Notes: generated from the letters alone by a model not told the origin. A DNA stretch of 64,000 bases from Pseudomonas profundi (GCF_008638305.1 NZ_VTPZ01000005.1:201444-265443), one strand, 5' to 3'; shown: positions 45,325 through 55,206, counted from the first letter of the stretch. Numbers and translations are program-made.

Positions 45325-46437
45325 TCAACTCAGATTGTCACGGATGCGTGTCAGCAGATCCCGCGCCAGCCCGAGGTCGGTGGCGCTGTCGATGCTTCGC
45401 TCAACGGTAACCTGAACCTGATTGCCGATTTGCGTCAGACGTACCTGCACGCGGTCCGCACCGCTTTCAGGCTCCGGCTCACCGCGGCCAAACAGACGCG
45501 CGAAGAACCCTGCCTCTTCTGCCTGTTCGCTGGCCGACTGCTCCAGATCGATGTAATAAACGCCAGAGCTGCGGTTCAGGTCAGCCACTGCCAGATCCGC
45601 GCGACCGAGCGCAGATCCCACCGCGGCCCAGGCACGATTGAAGTCACGCTGGATGGTCAGCACCGGATTGCCGGCGCCATCCTCGCTCAGTTCTGCAGTA
45701 TCAGCGACCGATCCCTGCAGGGACGTGGCGAGTGAAGCAGCACTGGCGGTATCGGACTGGTTCAGGTAGGTTTCCATTTCCGCAAGCAGCGCGCGCTCGA
45801 GATTGCTGTTGTCAGAATCATCAGGCCATTCGGACTGTGGTCCGCCCTGGCTGCGCGACATGTGCAGTACGTGGATCTCACTGTTGGCGCCCTGCACGCC
45901 CGGCTCGATACGAACCCGGAATCGCTGTTCCCTGCCTTCAAGCCGTCGCCCTTCTCCCACCGAGGGAGTCAGCCGGCGAACCAGCGGGTTACTGGACTGA
46001 AGGTCAAATGCCAGCCACTCAGTCTCGAACTCACCAAGGGAAGAGGACTCACTGGCGACCGGCACCTGGTAATCATCGAAGAACTGGCGCACCCGACCAT
46101 ACAATTCGGTCGGCGAGTTTGCGGCGAGCAGCCAGCGACGCGAGCCAGTCTGCTGCAGGGAAAACCCCGCATCATTGCCGCTGACCATCATGGGTTGCGG
46201 GCGTGGCACGACGAACTTGTCGGCATTTGCGGGGGCAGTCACACCCGGAACGGGCAACATGTCGCCAAGCGGCTTGCTGTTGATGCCATCGGGAACCTGC
46301 ATACGTGGCTCGACCGTCGACAGCTGGTAATCACCGCCACGATCACGGAAATATCCTTCCTCACCAAACATATAACCACAGCCGCTAAGACTGCTACCCA
46401 TTACCAGGATAGCCAGCGCACCCGTTACAGGCTTCAT
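45325..46437 (-). CDS. bamC: Outer membrane assembly lipoprotein BamC
   Basis: This is a 370-residue lipoprotein with signal peptide and lipobox LSGC (acyl-Cys about residue 20), followed by the unstructured YMFGEEGYFRDRGGDYQ segment that contacts BamD in E. coli. Two helix-grip domains follow, with WLLAANSPTELYGRVRQFFDDYQVPVA and FNRAWAAVGSALGRADLAVADLNRSSGVYYIDL. It helps the BAM complex fold outer-membrane barrels. The ATG at 46437 follows AGGAAT. It is 35 bases after dapA, the order found in most gammaproteobacteria. Confidence 0.93.
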   Translation of the reverse strand: MKPVTGALAILVMGSSLSGCGYMFGEEGYFRDRGGDYQLSTVEPRMQVPDGINSKPLGDMLPVPGVTAPANADKFVVPRPQPMMVSGNDAGFSLQQTGSRRWLLAANSPTELYGRVRQFFDDYQVPVASESSSLGEFETEWLAFDLQSSNPLVRRLTPSVGEGRRLEGREQRFRVRIEPGVQGANSEIHVLHMSRSQGGPQSEWPDDSDNSNLERALLAEMETYLNQSDTASAASLATSLQGSVADTAELSEDGAGNPVLTIQRDFNRAWAAVGSALGRADLAVADLNRSSGVYYIDLEQSASEQAEEAGFFARLFGRGEPEPESGADRVQVRLTQIGNQVQVTVERSIDSATDLGLARDLLTRIRDNLS

Positions 46438-46472
46438 CTTGTATTCCTTGCTAAACATGTTCCGGGGTTGTC

Positions 46473-47348
46473 TCATAACAGACCGCATTGACGCAGCGCT
46501 TCGCGAACCGGCTCGTGGCACCGGGCACTGAGTGGTGTCAGAGGTAGACGCAAACCGTCACCGATCAAACCCATCTCGCTCATCGCCCACTTCACCGGTA
46601 TCGGGTTGGATTCGATGAACAGCGTCTTGTGCAACGGCATCAATGCGTCGTTCAGGCGCCGGGCCAGATCCGCATCGCCAGCCAGGGCAGCCGCGCACAG
46701 TTCATGCATGGCGTGCGGCGCAACGTTGGCCGTCACCGAGATGTTGCCCTTGCCGCCCAGCAGGATCAGTTCGACCGCAGTCGGATCGTCGCCTGAGTAA
46801 ACGCTGATCCGGTTGCCGACCCGGTCAATCAGCTCACGGGCACGCTGCATGTCGCCAGTCGCTTCCTTGATGCCAATGATGTTGGGGATGTCGGCAAGAC
46901 GATCGACGGTCTCCGGCAACATATCGCAGGCGGTACGGCCCGGCACGTTGTACAGAATCTGGGGGATTGCAACCGCTTCGGCGATGAAGCGGTGATGCTG
47001 ATACAAGCCTTCCTGCGTGGGCTTGTTGTAATACGGCGTCACCAGCAAGCAGGCATCAGCCCGCACGCTGCGTGCGGCTTCGGTCAATTCGACCGCCTCG
47101 CGAGTGGAATTGGCACCGGTCCCGGCGATAACCGGAATGCGCCCGGCAACCTGCTCGACGACGCGGCGAATAGCTTCCTTGTGCTCGGTCATATCGAGGG
47201 TAGCAGACTCCCCTGTCGTGCCAACCGCAACGATGCCGTCAGCACCCTGCTCAAGGTGGAAGTCTACCAGTCGCTCCAGCGCGGACCAGTCCAGGCCGCC
47301 GCGCGAGTCCATCGGTGTTACCAGCGCCACCAGGCTGCCTGAAATCAT
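46473..47348 (-). CDS. dapA: 4-hydroxy-tetrahydrodipicolinate synthase
   Basis: This is a 291-residue TIM barrel. The Schiff-base Lys161 is in [10 protein letters not shown], Tyr133 in ILYNVPGRT, and the substrate motif GTTGES is at 43-48. It condenses pyruvate with aspartate semialdehyde in lysine and diaminopimelate synthesis. It heads the leftward dapA-bamC-MBL-purC unit and is divergent from gcvR across 199 bases. Confidence 0.97.
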   Translation of the reverse strand: MISGSLVALVTPMDSRGGLDWSALERLVDFHLEQGADGIVAVGTTGESATLDMTEHKEAIRRVVEQVAGRIPVIAGTGANSTREAVELTEAARSVRADACLLVTPYYNKPTQEGLYQHHRFIAEAVAIPQILYNVPGRTACDMLPETVDRLADIPNIIGIKEATGDMQRARELIDRVGNRISVYSGDDPTAVELILLGGKGNISVTANVAPHAMHELCAAALAGDADLARRLNDALMPLHKTLFIESNPIPVKWAMSEMGLIGDGLRLPLTPLSARCHEPVREALRQCGLL

Positions 47349-47547
47349 GCAACTGCTCCACTTGAAACGTTAATCGGCAATGGTACTTTCGCGCCGCGAT
47401 CTGCACAAGGAGCGGCGCCGGCAAAGCTGCAATCCAGGCGGATGAAACTGACGGTTGAACCCATGACGACGGACAGGGACAATAGCTCCCTTGCGTCACG
47501 CCTGTCTTGCACTCTGGCCTGACAGAAACACCAGTCAGAGGATCATC

Positions 47548-48105
47548 ATGTCCATTACGCCCAGCCAGAAGGAACAGTTCCTGGTTATCACTGCAATGGG
47601 GCAGCAAACCACCGCGCTGGCCACCTTGCTCACCAAACTATGCATGGAGCACCGCTGCCTCATCGTCAGTAGTCGCATGAGCCGACACGGCACTTGTACT
47701 GCGTTGCTGTTACAGATCAGCGGCAACTGGGATGCCCTTGCCCGCCTGGAGACATCACTGCCGGCCCTGGCCAAGCGTGAACACTTCACGCTTTCGATGA
47801 GCCGCAGCAAGCCATTGGAAGAACGCCCCCAGGCGTTGCCTTATAACGTGTTCGTCACCGCGGCCCAACGGCCGGAGCTGGTGGCCGAGCTCTGCACCTT
47901 CTTTCAGCAGTTGGAAATCGAGCTGGAAGAACTGTTCAGCTTCACCTATATGGCCCAGCACACCGGAACGCCGATGCTCAACCTGACGCTGACCATCGCC
48001 ATCCCGGCCAAGACGCAGCTCAGCTGGCTGCGCGAACAGTTTCTCGACTTCTGTGATGAGCTGAACCTGGACGCCGTCATCGAACCCTGGCGTCCCCTCC
48101 ACTGA
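47548..48105 (+). CDS. gcvR: Glycine cleavage system transcriptional repressor-like ACT protein
   Basis: This 185-residue protein has two ACT domains: FLVITAMGQQTTALATLLTKLCMEHRCLI (10-40) and, after NVFVTAAQRPELVAELCTFFQQLEIELEEL, a second half. There is no DNA-binding domain; in E. coli GcvR acts by binding GcvA. ATG 47548 follows AGAGGATC. It is upstream of bcp by 22 bases, the same pairing as in other Pseudomonas. Confidence 0.9.
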   Translation: MSITPSQKEQFLVITAMGQQTTALATLLTKLCMEHRCLIVSSRMSRHGTCTALLLQISGNWDALARLETSLPALAKREHFTLSMSRSKPLEERPQALPYNVFVTAAQRPELVAELCTFFQQLEIELEELFSFTYMAQHTGTPMLNLTLTIAIPAKTQLSWLREQFLDFCDELNLDAVIEPWRPLH

Positions 48106-48127
48106 TAGCGCTGTAAGGATTTAATCA

Positions 48128-48595
48128 ATGAGCATTGAGCTGGATACCAGGGTGCCTGATTTTACGGTCGTGGCGACAAGCGATAAAACCATCACGCTGT
48201 CAGAGCTGGCCGGACGCAAGGTGGTACTGTATTTCTATCCCAAGGACAGCACGCCCGGCTGTACCACCCAGGGTCAGGGATTTCGTGACCTGCATGAAGA
48301 ATTTGCTGCTGCGAACACGTTGGTGTTTGGCGTTTCGAGGGATAGCCTGCGCAAGCATGAGAACTTCAAAGCCAAACAGGCGTTCCCGTTCGAGTTGATC
48401 AGCGACGCGGACGAGGCGCTCTGCAAACTGTTTGACGTCATCAAACTCAAGCAGATGTATGGCAAGGAGTACGAAGGCATCGAACGTAGCACCTTCCTGA
48501 TCGACGAGAACGGCGTTCTTCGGCGTGAATGGCGTAAGGTCAAGGTCGCAGGCCATGTCGAGGACGTGCTCAAGGCTGCCAGGGAACTCTCCTGA
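48128..48595 (+). CDS. bcp: Thioredoxin-dependent peroxiredoxin Bcp, 1-Cys-like
   Basis: This is a 155-residue PrxQ/BCP-type peroxiredoxin. The peroxidatic Cys45 sits in DSTPGCTTQGQGFRDL. The resolving Cys that BCP of E. coli has five residues later is Gln50 here, so catalysis must use another thiol (Cys98 region or an external one). It reduces hydroperoxides in the cytoplasm. It follows gcvR and is convergent with the AI-2E family gene. Confidence 0.93.
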   Translation: MSIELDTRVPDFTVVATSDKTITLSELAGRKVVLYFYPKDSTPGCTTQGQGFRDLHEEFAAANTLVFGVSRDSLRKHENFKAKQAFPFELISDADEALCKLFDVIKLKQMYGKEYEGIERSTFLIDENGVLRREWRKVKVAGHVEDVLKAARELS

Positions 48596-48604
48596 AGTCA
48601 CGCT

Positions 48605-48630
48605 GGCGGGCAATTTCGACGTTGCCCGCC
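48605..48630. terminator. Bidirectional hairpin between bcp and the PerM-like gene
   Basis: A 9-bp stem GGCGGGCAA with TTGCCCGCC and an 8-base loop lies between the two convergent stops, followed on the + side by TCTATAAAA. It likely ends both transcripts. Confidence 0.6.
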
Positions 48631-48640
48631 TCTATAAAAG

Positions 48641-49732
48641 CTAGGCGCCAGGTTCTTCCAGCGGCGGCACTTCAATATCTGCTTCCACGCCCCGCGGCCA
48701 CGCGTACAGCACCGCCTTGAACAGCGTCGCTAACGGAATTGCAAAGAACACGCCCCAGAACCCCCACAGGCCACCAAAAATCAACACGGCTGCAATGATC
48801 GCTACCGGGTGCAAGTTGACTGCTTCAGAGAACAACACCGGCACCAACACGTTGCCATCCAGTGCCTGAATCACCGCATACACTGCCATCAACACCATGA
48901 ACTCGTTACCCAGCCCCCACTGGAACATGCCAACCATGGCGATCGGCAGGGTGGCGACTGTCGCCCCGATATAAGGCACCAGTACCGAGAGCCCGACTAT
49001 CACCGCCAGCAACGCAGCGTAATTGAGGTGCAACACCGCAAAACAGACATAACTCACCGCGCCCACAATGATGATTTCCACCGCCTTGCCGCGAATGTAA
49101 TTGGCAATCTGCTGGTTCATTTCCGTCCAGATACGCGTCATCAACCGGCGCTCACGTGGCAGATGCGCAATGAACCAGCGCGTGATGGTCTGGTTGTCCA
49201 TGAGAAAGAAAAATACCAGGATGGGTACCAGAATCAGGTAGACCAGAATGGTAATCAACAATGGCAGACTGGCCAGCGACTGGGATAATAACCACTGGCC
49301 GAGCTGGCCAAACTCACCACTGGCAGTATGGATCAGCTGGGTTATCTGCTCCTCGGATACGAATGCCGGGAAGCGATCCGGCAGGTGCATCAGTTGTTCC
49401 TGCCACTCGACAAGCATGCGCGGCAGCTCGCCGATCAGAGCCAGCGTCTGACGCCACACCAGCGGTATCACCACGCCGATCAGCGCGCCCAGCACGCCAA
49501 CAAACAGCAGGAACACTACCCACACAGCCAATACATGCGGCACATGCCAGCGACGCAAGCGCAGCACCAGCCCCTGCAACAGATAGGCGACCACCAGACC
49601 AATCAGCAGGGGCGCCAGTTTGTTGCCGAAGCTGATCACCACGGCGAAGCCCAGTATCAGCACAATGGCGAGGACTACCGCTTCTTCGTCTGAAAAATAC
49701 CGCTGAATCCAGTTACGGAAGACTCGTATCAT
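48641..49732 (-). CDS. AI-2E family transporter (PerM-like)
   Basis: This 363-residue inner-membrane protein has about eight hydrophobic segments in the family pattern: two N-terminal helices, a third at VVFLLFVGVLGALIGVVIPLV, an amphipathic region with PRMLVEWQEQL, and the C-terminal group with VPYIGATVATLPIAMV and FGGLWGFWGVFFAIPLATL. The family is named after TqsA but substrates vary and are mostly unknown. It overlaps the TusA-like gene by four bases. Confidence 0.9.
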   Translation of the reverse strand: MIRVFRNWIQRYFSDEEAVVLAIVLILGFAVVISFGNKLAPLLIGLVVAYLLQGLVLRLRRWHVPHVLAVWVVFLLFVGVLGALIGVVIPLVWRQTLALIGELPRMLVEWQEQLMHLPDRFPAFVSEEQITQLIHTASGEFGQLGQWLLSQSLASLPLLITILVYLILVPILVFFFLMDNQTITRWFIAHLPRERRLMTRIWTEMNQQIANYIRGKAVEIIIVGAVSYVCFAVLHLNYAALLAVIVGLSVLVPYIGATVATLPIAMVGMFQWGLGNEFMVLMAVYAVIQALDGNVLVPVLFSEAVNLHPVAIIAAVLIFGGLWGFWGVFFAIPLATLFKAVLYAWPRGVEADIEVPPLEEPGA

Positions 49733-49980
49733 GCTTTCTTCCGCAGCCAGTAATGAAATTCTCCACCCTCGACAGAGGCGTTGAGCAACTGGTGGCCGGA
49801 CAGCTCGGCAAAACGTTCAAAGTCGCGCTGGGAGCCGGCATCGGTGGCACTGACTTGCAGGACCTCGCCGGGTACCATCTCGTTGAGAGCCAGCTTGGCC
49901 TTGAGCAAAGGCAGAGGACAGGATAAACCCCGAGCGTCCAGTAGCCGATCGGCCCCTGATTCACACGATTTAACAACCAT
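49729..49980 (-). CDS. TusA/SirA-like sulfurtransferase (PA1006 homologue)
   Basis: This 83-residue protein has the TusA fold signature LDARGLSCPLPLLKAK; Cys21 is the persulfide carrier. By position (between the M48 protease and PerM genes) it corresponds to PA1006 of P. aeruginosa, which I recall being tied to molybdenum cofactor homeostasis rather than tRNA thiolation. The match to PA1006 is from synteny. The window also holds a molybdopterin enzyme that could depend on it (inference). Confidence 0.88.
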   Translation of the reverse strand: MVVKSCESGADRLLDARGLSCPLPLLKAKLALNEMVPGEVLQVSATDAGSQRDFERFAELSGHQLLNASVEGGEFHYWLRKKA

Positions 49981-50062
49981 TTGCAGACTCCTTGTGATGC
50001 CTCAGTATAACCTTGCCGAACAGCGCGCAGACAATCATATACCGACGGGTTAGTTTACTTTC

Positions 50063-51523
50063 ATGCAACGTATCAAAGCGGCCATCGCCCTCCTGCTCCA
50101 GGCAACGCTGATGTACTCGTTGGCGGTGGTCACGCCTGCCGCGGCAGCCTCTGAAATCAATCTTCCTTCGCTGGGTGATACCAGCTCATCGATCATGTCC
50201 CGCGAGCAGGAACACCAGCTCGGCCGGGCCTGGGTCTCGATGTTGCGCGGCGCGGTTGCGACGCTCGACGACCCGCTGCTCAAAGACTTCGTCGAGGACC
50301 ATGTCTACAAGCTCGCCGAAACCAGCCAGCTAGAAGACCGAAGGCTGACCTTCGTAGCGATAGACAGCCCTCAGCTCAATGCGTTTGCTGCGCCAGGGGG
50401 CGTGGTAGGCGTGAATGGCGGCCTGTTTCTGCATGCCCACACCGAGGCCGAGTTCGCTTCGGTCATGGCACACGAGCTGGCGCACCTGTCGCAGCGGCAT
50501 TTCGCGCGCAATCTGCAACAGCAGCAGCGCATGCGTATCCCATTGATGACGGCCATGCTTGCCAGCGTGGTACTGGCTGCTGCAGGGGGCGGTGATGCAG
50601 GCTTCGCCGCCCTCGCCTCCACCCAGGCTGCGGCGATTCAGGAACAACGTCGCTTTTCTCGTCAGAACGAACAGGAAGCCGACCGCATCGGCATCACCAA
50701 CCTGCAGCAGGCCGGCTATGATCCAGAGGCCATGCCTGACATGTTTGAACGGCTGGCGCAGCTAAGCCGCTTCAGCCGCACCCCGCCGGAGTTCTTACTG
50801 ACACACCCGGTACATCAGTCGCGCATCGCCGACTCACGCAACCGTGCCGAGCAGCTGAGCGGCAATGACCGCAAGGACAGCGTCGCGTATCAGATGATGC
50901 GTGCCCGGGTGCAGCTGAAATACGAACAGAGTCCGGGCCTGGCCGCACAGCGCTTCAAACTGTTGCTGGACGAGCATGACGGTGAGCATGATGCCGCTCG
51001 CTATGGCCTGGCGCTGGCTCTGACCCGCAGCGGTCAGTATGACGACGCAGCACAGGCGCTGAAGCCACTGCTGGAATCGCGTAGTAACGACATTGCGGTG
51101 AATCTCGCACAGGTTGAGCTGGACGCCAGTCGCGACCAAACGGAGCTCGCGTTGCAGCGCCTGGACCGCCTGCTGGCCATAGCGCCCGATAGTTATCCGG
51201 TACTCCAGAGCAAAGCAGACACCCTGCTTGGCGCACGGCGTTACAAGGACGCCGAACAGGTTATCAACCGTCTGGCCAACCTGAGGAGCGACGATCCGGA
51301 TGTGTGGTTTCTGGCGGCGGAAATTCGCGGGCTGGCGGGGAATATCCTGGGTGTTCACATGGCCCGCGCCGAATACTTCATGCTGGCCGGCGATCTGGAT
51401 CAGGCCAGCCAACAACTCGACCTGGCGTTGAAACGCGCCGATGACAGCTTCGTGATGACCTCGCGTATCAATGCGCGCAAGCAGGAGCTTGCGCGCCAGC
51501 GGGAGATCATCGACAGCTTCTGA
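50063..51523 (+). CDS. M48 family beta-barrel assembly-enhancing protease-like protein
   Basis: This is a 486-residue periplasmic metalloprotease. It has a signal peptide of about 29 residues ending in AAAA, then the zinc site HELAH (His137, Glu138, His141) and the third ligand Glu205 in NEQEADRIG. TPR-like helices fill the C-terminal 230 residues. The layout equals BepA, which degrades or helps stalled outer-membrane proteins. It is divergent from the TusA-like gene and its stop directly abuts the nadA stop. Confidence 0.9.
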   Translation: MQRIKAAIALLLQATLMYSLAVVTPAAAASEINLPSLGDTSSSIMSREQEHQLGRAWVSMLRGAVATLDDPLLKDFVEDHVYKLAETSQLEDRRLTFVAIDSPQLNAFAAPGGVVGVNGGLFLHAHTEAEFASVMAHELAHLSQRHFARNLQQQQRMRIPLMTAMLASVVLAAAGGGDAGFAALASTQAAAIQEQRRFSRQNEQEADRIGITNLQQAGYDPEAMPDMFERLAQLSRFSRTPPEFLLTHPVHQSRIADSRNRAEQLSGNDRKDSVAYQMMRARVQLKYEQSPGLAAQRFKLLLDEHDGEHDAARYGLALALTRSGQYDDAAQALKPLLESRSNDIAVNLAQVELDASRDQTELALQRLDRLLAIAPDSYPVLQSKADTLLGARRYKDAEQVINRLANLRSDDPDVWFLAAEIRGLAGNILGVHMARAEYFMLAGDLDQASQQLDLALKRADDSFVMTSRINARKQELARQREIIDSF

Positions 51524-52564
51524 TCAGACCCTGGCTTTGCTGGTGAAATCCAGCATCCGCTCCAGCGGCTTGATCGCCTTGGGAATCAGAGTCTCTGGCA
51601 CCAGAATTTCGTCAGTGCCCTGCTCCAGCGCCTGCAACACCCGGGGCAAGGTATTCATTGCCATCCAGGGGCAGTTGGCGCAGCTGCGACAGGTTGCGCC
51701 GCTTCCGGCCGTTGGCGCCTCGATCAGCTGCTTGTCCGGCGCACCCTGCTGCATCTTGTAGAAAATGCCGCGGTCAGTCGCCACGATGAACGTCGGATTG
51801 GGCAAGGTCTGGGTTGCCTTGATCAACTGGCTGGTCGAGCCTACAACGTCGGCCAATTCCACCACCGGTGCCGGCGACTCCGGATGGACCAGTATTGCCG
51901 CGTCCGGATAGACCTTCTTCAAATCCAGCAGCGCCTTGGCCTTGAATTCCTCGTGCACGATGCAAGAGCCCGACCAGAGCAACATGTCTGCTCCGGTCTT
52001 CTGCTGGATGTAGCCACCCAGATGCTGGTCCGGCGCCCAGAGGATCTTCTCTCCCTTATCCATCAGATGCTCGACAATCGCCTCGGCACAACTCGAGGTA
52101 ACCACCCAGTCCGCTCGCGCCTTGACCGCTGCTGAAGTGTTGGCATACACCACCACAGTGCGATCGGGATGCTGATCGCAAAACGCCGAAAACTCGTCGA
52201 TCGGGCAGCCGATATCCAGTGAGCAGGTCGCCTCAAGAGTAGGCATCAACACGCGCTTTTCCGGGCTGAGGATCTTTGCCGTCTCCCCCATGAAACGCAC
52301 GCCCGCCACCACCAGCGTGCTGGCAGGATGATTCTTGCCGAAACGGGCCATTTCCAGTGAGTCCGAAACACAGCCGCCAGTCTCCTCAGCCAACGCCTGT
52401 ATCAACGGGTCGGTGTAATAATGAGCAACCAGCGCAGCGTCGTGCGCCTTGAGCGCAGCCGCGATGCGAGCCAGATAATCGGCCTGTTCAGCTTCGCTCA
52501 ATACGCGCGGCGCCTTGGCCGCGAGATGCGCCTGAACAAGTACACGCTCGGGAATCTGAGACAT
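51524..52564 (-). CDS. nadA: Quinolinate synthase
   Basis: This is a 346-residue enzyme of the pseudo-threefold NadA fold. The [4Fe-4S] cysteines lie in [23 protein letters not shown] and [10 protein letters not shown] segments, and [13 protein letters not shown] gives the substrate His near the N-terminus. It condenses iminoaspartate and DHAP to quinolinate for NAD synthesis. The ATG at 52564 is preferred to a codon 12 bases earlier. Its 3' end touches the M48 gene with no spacer, so the transcripts overlap antisense. Confidence 0.96.
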   Translation of the reverse strand: MSQIPERVLVQAHLAAKAPRVLSEAEQADYLARIAAALKAHDAALVAHYYTDPLIQALAEETGGCVSDSLEMARFGKNHPASTLVVAGVRFMGETAKILSPEKRVLMPTLEATCSLDIGCPIDEFSAFCDQHPDRTVVVYANTSAAVKARADWVVTSSCAEAIVEHLMDKGEKILWAPDQHLGGYIQQKTGADMLLWSGSCIVHEEFKAKALLDLKKVYPDAAILVHPESPAPVVELADVVGSTSQLIKATQTLPNPTFIVATDRGIFYKMQQGAPDKQLIEAPTAGSGATCRSCANCPWMAMNTLPRVLQALEQGTDEILVPETLIPKAIKPLERMLDFTSKARV

Positions 52565-52742
52565 AGTTCGAACCACTCAACGAGATTTGACCGGCCAATA
52601 ATACCATGCCAGGTCAAGCCCCCGTGCTTCCTGTTGTCGCCAACTCTGATTACGCGGGTGTTCCCACGGCGTGAACTTAGCGCAACGCTATCCAGTCAAC
52701 CGTAACAGGCCCAGCCTGTATTAATCACTCCAGGAGCTCGTC

Positions 52743-53384
52743 ATGTTTCAATTATTGCCCAAGCTATTCACCTCTCCGCGCTCTGCCTGGCTGCCGATTC
52801 GGGAACACGCCGAGCAACACCCATGGGGCTTCCTTCCCGTTCTGCTCGTGTTGTCGGTCATTCCAGCGATCTGCGCCTATATCGGGACGGCACATGTGGG
52901 TTGGGAGCTCTTTGGCAGTGAAGACCCGACCTATCTCAATCAGGGCAGTGCGCTCTATCTCGCATGCATGGTTTACCTGGGTTTTTTGTGCGGCGTGTCG
53001 ATAATGGCTCTCATGACGCGCTGGGTCCTGTTCCGCACACCGGGCCGGCCCACCCTGTTGCTTGCCTATACCTTCGCCACCTGCCTTTCCGTTCCATTGA
53101 TGCTCGCCAGCATCGGCGCGGTGATACCTGTGCGCATGATGCTTCTGCTCTTCGCGGTGCTCGGAACGCTGTACTCGATAATTCTGCTGTTTCGCGGCCT
53201 GCCGGTTTTCATGCATCTCAAACGCAACGATGAAACGCGCTTTTACGGAGCCTGCATTCTTGCTGTTGGCTTTCTGGTGTTTTTGACTAATGGCTTTATT
53301 TTCATGGAGCTGTGGTGGCAGCCCCTTAGCGGCGGTGAGTACATTAGCGAGCCCGCCGAATCAGACGATTTTTCACTGCCATGA
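52743..53384 (+). CDS. Yip1 family membrane protein
   Basis: This is a 213-residue inner-membrane protein with five or six hydrophobic helices (about 25-50, 70-95, 105-130, 135-155 and 165-190), starting PKLFTSPRSAWLPIREH, a Yip1-domain opening. ATG 52743 follows CAGGAGCTCGTC. The function in bacteria is unknown. It is divergent from nadA and stands alone; no lipobox or catalytic motif is seen. Confidence 0.8.
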   Translation: MFQLLPKLFTSPRSAWLPIREHAEQHPWGFLPVLLVLSVIPAICAYIGTAHVGWELFGSEDPTYLNQGSALYLACMVYLGFLCGVSIMALMTRWVLFRTPGRPTLLLAYTFATCLSVPLMLASIGAVIPVRMMLLLFAVLGTLYSIILLFRGLPVFMHLKRNDETRFYGACILAVGFLVFLTNGFIFMELWWQPLSGGEYISEPAESDDFSLP

Positions 53385-53787
53385 GCTCAAGGGTCGGCCT
53401 CCCGCTGCTACCGACAAGCCGGGCCGACCCGATCATCACTCCAGGCGATTCAATAGTCCGCGATATATCCCAGTAAGAAAAGTTCAGTTCGCCAGGAACT
53501 TCGATTCATTCCAACAAGCATCCGCGGCTTTACGAACTTTTGCATAAATAACCAATCCATATTACCGAGAAGGGCATAACGCTCGGTCCATACACTGGTG
53601 TACGGAGGGTTTGAGATACGGCTAGATGACGTTCCGGCCCGTTTGTGTTTTGGAATCGGATCAACGCTTGCCTCGTATAAATGCAATTTTTTACTCCCGC
53701 CAGAAGCTCCTCGGATAATGCGAGCTCGTGTAATCCGCAAGATCAGCTTCTAGGCCTAATCAATCAACAAACCGAAGGATAACTACC
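53385..53787. other. Intergenic region before the stress cluster
   Basis: These 403 bases contain no gene I can support. A minus-strand frame at 53450-53740 lacks a ribosome site and family likeness. The last 20 bases hold the GAAGGATAAC ribosome site of the next gene, and the promoter of the DUF4142 gene must lie here. Confidence 0.5.
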
Positions 53788-54303
53788 ATGACCAAAGTGA
53801 ATTATATCAAGAACGGTATGCTCGCAGTGATTCTCGGACTCTCCGCGTCAACTTCCTGGGCGCAGGATATGGATGCGACAGAGTTTGTTGATGAAGCAAC
53901 TGCAAAAGGCATCGCCGAGATCGAAGCAGCTAAGCTTGCAATCGAACAAGGCGAAAGCTCGGAAATCAAATCTTTTGCTGAACGGATGATCGAAGATCAC
54001 ACCGAGATGAACCAGAAGCTTAAGGAACTCGCCCAGGAAAAGAATCTCGAAGTTTCCGATGATGCCACTTTGATGGATCAGGCCAAAGCGATGATTCTTG
54101 AAATGCGTGACGGTGAAGGTTTTGACGACCATTACGCTAGCAACCAGGTAAACGCCCACGAGCAGACCATCGAACTGTTCGAAAACGCTGCGAAGAACCT
54201 GAACGATGAAGAGCTCCAAGAGCTTGCCAAAGACAACCTTGAAACCCTGCGCGAACACCTCGCCAAGGCCAAGGAGCTTGAAGGCCAGACTGAAGCTCAG
54301 TAA
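53788..54303 (+). CDS. DUF4142 periplasmic protein
   Basis: This 171-residue protein has a signal peptide (LAVILGLSASTSWAQ, cleavage near 25). The mature part is four helices with the DUF4142 pattern: EFVDEATAKGIAEIEAAKLAIEQGES, IKSFAERMIEDHTEMNQKLKELA and a final LETLREHLAKAKEL. The His in the DH motif near residue 71 recalls ferritin-like folds, but metal binding is not known. Members are common in stress-responsive clusters. Confidence 0.88.
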   Translation: MTKVNYIKNGMLAVILGLSASTSWAQDMDATEFVDEATAKGIAEIEAAKLAIEQGESSEIKSFAERMIEDHTEMNQKLKELAQEKNLEVSDDATLMDQAKAMILEMRDGEGFDDHYASNQVNAHEQTIELFENAAKNLNDEELQELAKDNLETLREHLAKAKELEGQTEAQ

Positions 54304-54691
54304 TCAGACGGTCCGGGGAGGCAGCGCTAGCGCGCTGCCGCAACCCGAAGAGTACTTCCCTGCCCGCCCCTTCCCGCAGCATCAGACCACCTCAGCTCAT
54401 CCCTACCCTGACTCTCTGACTTCAGAGTCGATCAGTCCGCCCAAGCGGCATTAACTGTTAGCTGTAACCGGGCAAACCGGTCAATCCATCGACACTTGAG
54501 TGTAGTGTGTATAACGGGTCGTACCACGCGAAGGTGGTTCGCGTCGGGAGGGGGGCTAGGCGATCGATCGAGGAGGTTAGTAGGCAGCCATTCTGGCGCT
54601 TGAACCTCAGACGACAGGAACATGCCCCTCCTTTTTTCAATACGAACACAAAAAAGGGCAGCCTGGGCTGCCCTTGTCCGAACCGTATCGA
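54304..54691. other. Intergenic region, convergent 3' ends
   Basis: These 388 bases separate the DUF4142 gene from the convergent PA2169-like gene. A terminator at 54648-54675 is the only feature I can support. Short frames on both strands are not credible. Confidence 0.55.
54648..54675 (-). terminator. Intrinsic terminator of the PA2169-like gene
   Basis: Ten-base arms AAGGGCAGCC/GGCTGCCCTT (54654-54663, 54666-54675) are followed on the minus strand by TTTTTTGTG. It lies 17 bases after the stop of the 151-residue gene. Confidence 0.85.
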
Positions 54692-55147
54692 TCAAGCCTT
54701 GTGACTATCGCGCAATGCTTTTACCTGATCGTGGTTGCGCAGAACACCGTCATACTGGCGCTGCACGACCGCCCGTATATCGGTTGGTAGTTCTTTGTCT
54801 AGCGCTTTCTTATAGCTCTTCTTGGCTACATCTTCCCCGCGCTCACACTCATTCAGAACTGCCTGATCGTCTTTTCCGGTAATTGCCGATTTTATATCGA
54901 CCCAGCGGCGGTGCATATCGCCACTCACGCTGGTGCTATCCTCGGGATCACCACCAAGCTGAAGCACCAGGGCTTGCAGCTCAGCAGCTGCCTTGCCACA
55001 TTCCTGGGCTCTCGCTGAAAAGGTGTTCTTCAGATTTACGCTTTGGGCATCTTCGGCACAGGCTTTAAAACCAGCCTCGCCATCTTTGCTGGTTTCGATA
55101 AGATCGTTAAGCGTGGAAATTACGTCTTTAGTGTCCATGGTCGTCAT
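54692..55147 (-). CDS. PA2169/DUF2383 family four-helix-bundle protein
   Basis: This 151-residue cytoplasmic protein opens with DVISTLNDLIETSKDGEAGFKACAEDA, the PA2169 family signature, followed by a second helix AQECGKAAAELQALV and the C-terminal helix ending RNHDQVKALRDSHKA. It is related in fold to ferritin-like proteins. The E. coli relatives are general-stress proteins; the exact role is unknown. AACAGGAGT precedes the ATG. Confidence 0.88.
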   Translation of the reverse strand: MTTMDTKDVISTLNDLIETSKDGEAGFKACAEDAQSVNLKNTFSARAQECGKAAAELQALVLQLGGDPEDSTSVSGDMHRRWVDIKSAITGKDDQAVLNECERGEDVAKKSYKKALDKELPTDIRAVVQRQYDGVLRNHDQVKALRDSHKA

Positions 55148-55206
55148 AATTGACTCCTGTTTCGAACGAAAGTGTATCTAGCCTGGAAGCCGCAGCGAGA
55201 CAGGCT

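Noticed and set aside
53450-53740. 96-codon minus-strand frame before the DUF4142 gene
   Set aside because: It has no start signal or likeness; it could be a remnant but I cannot support it.
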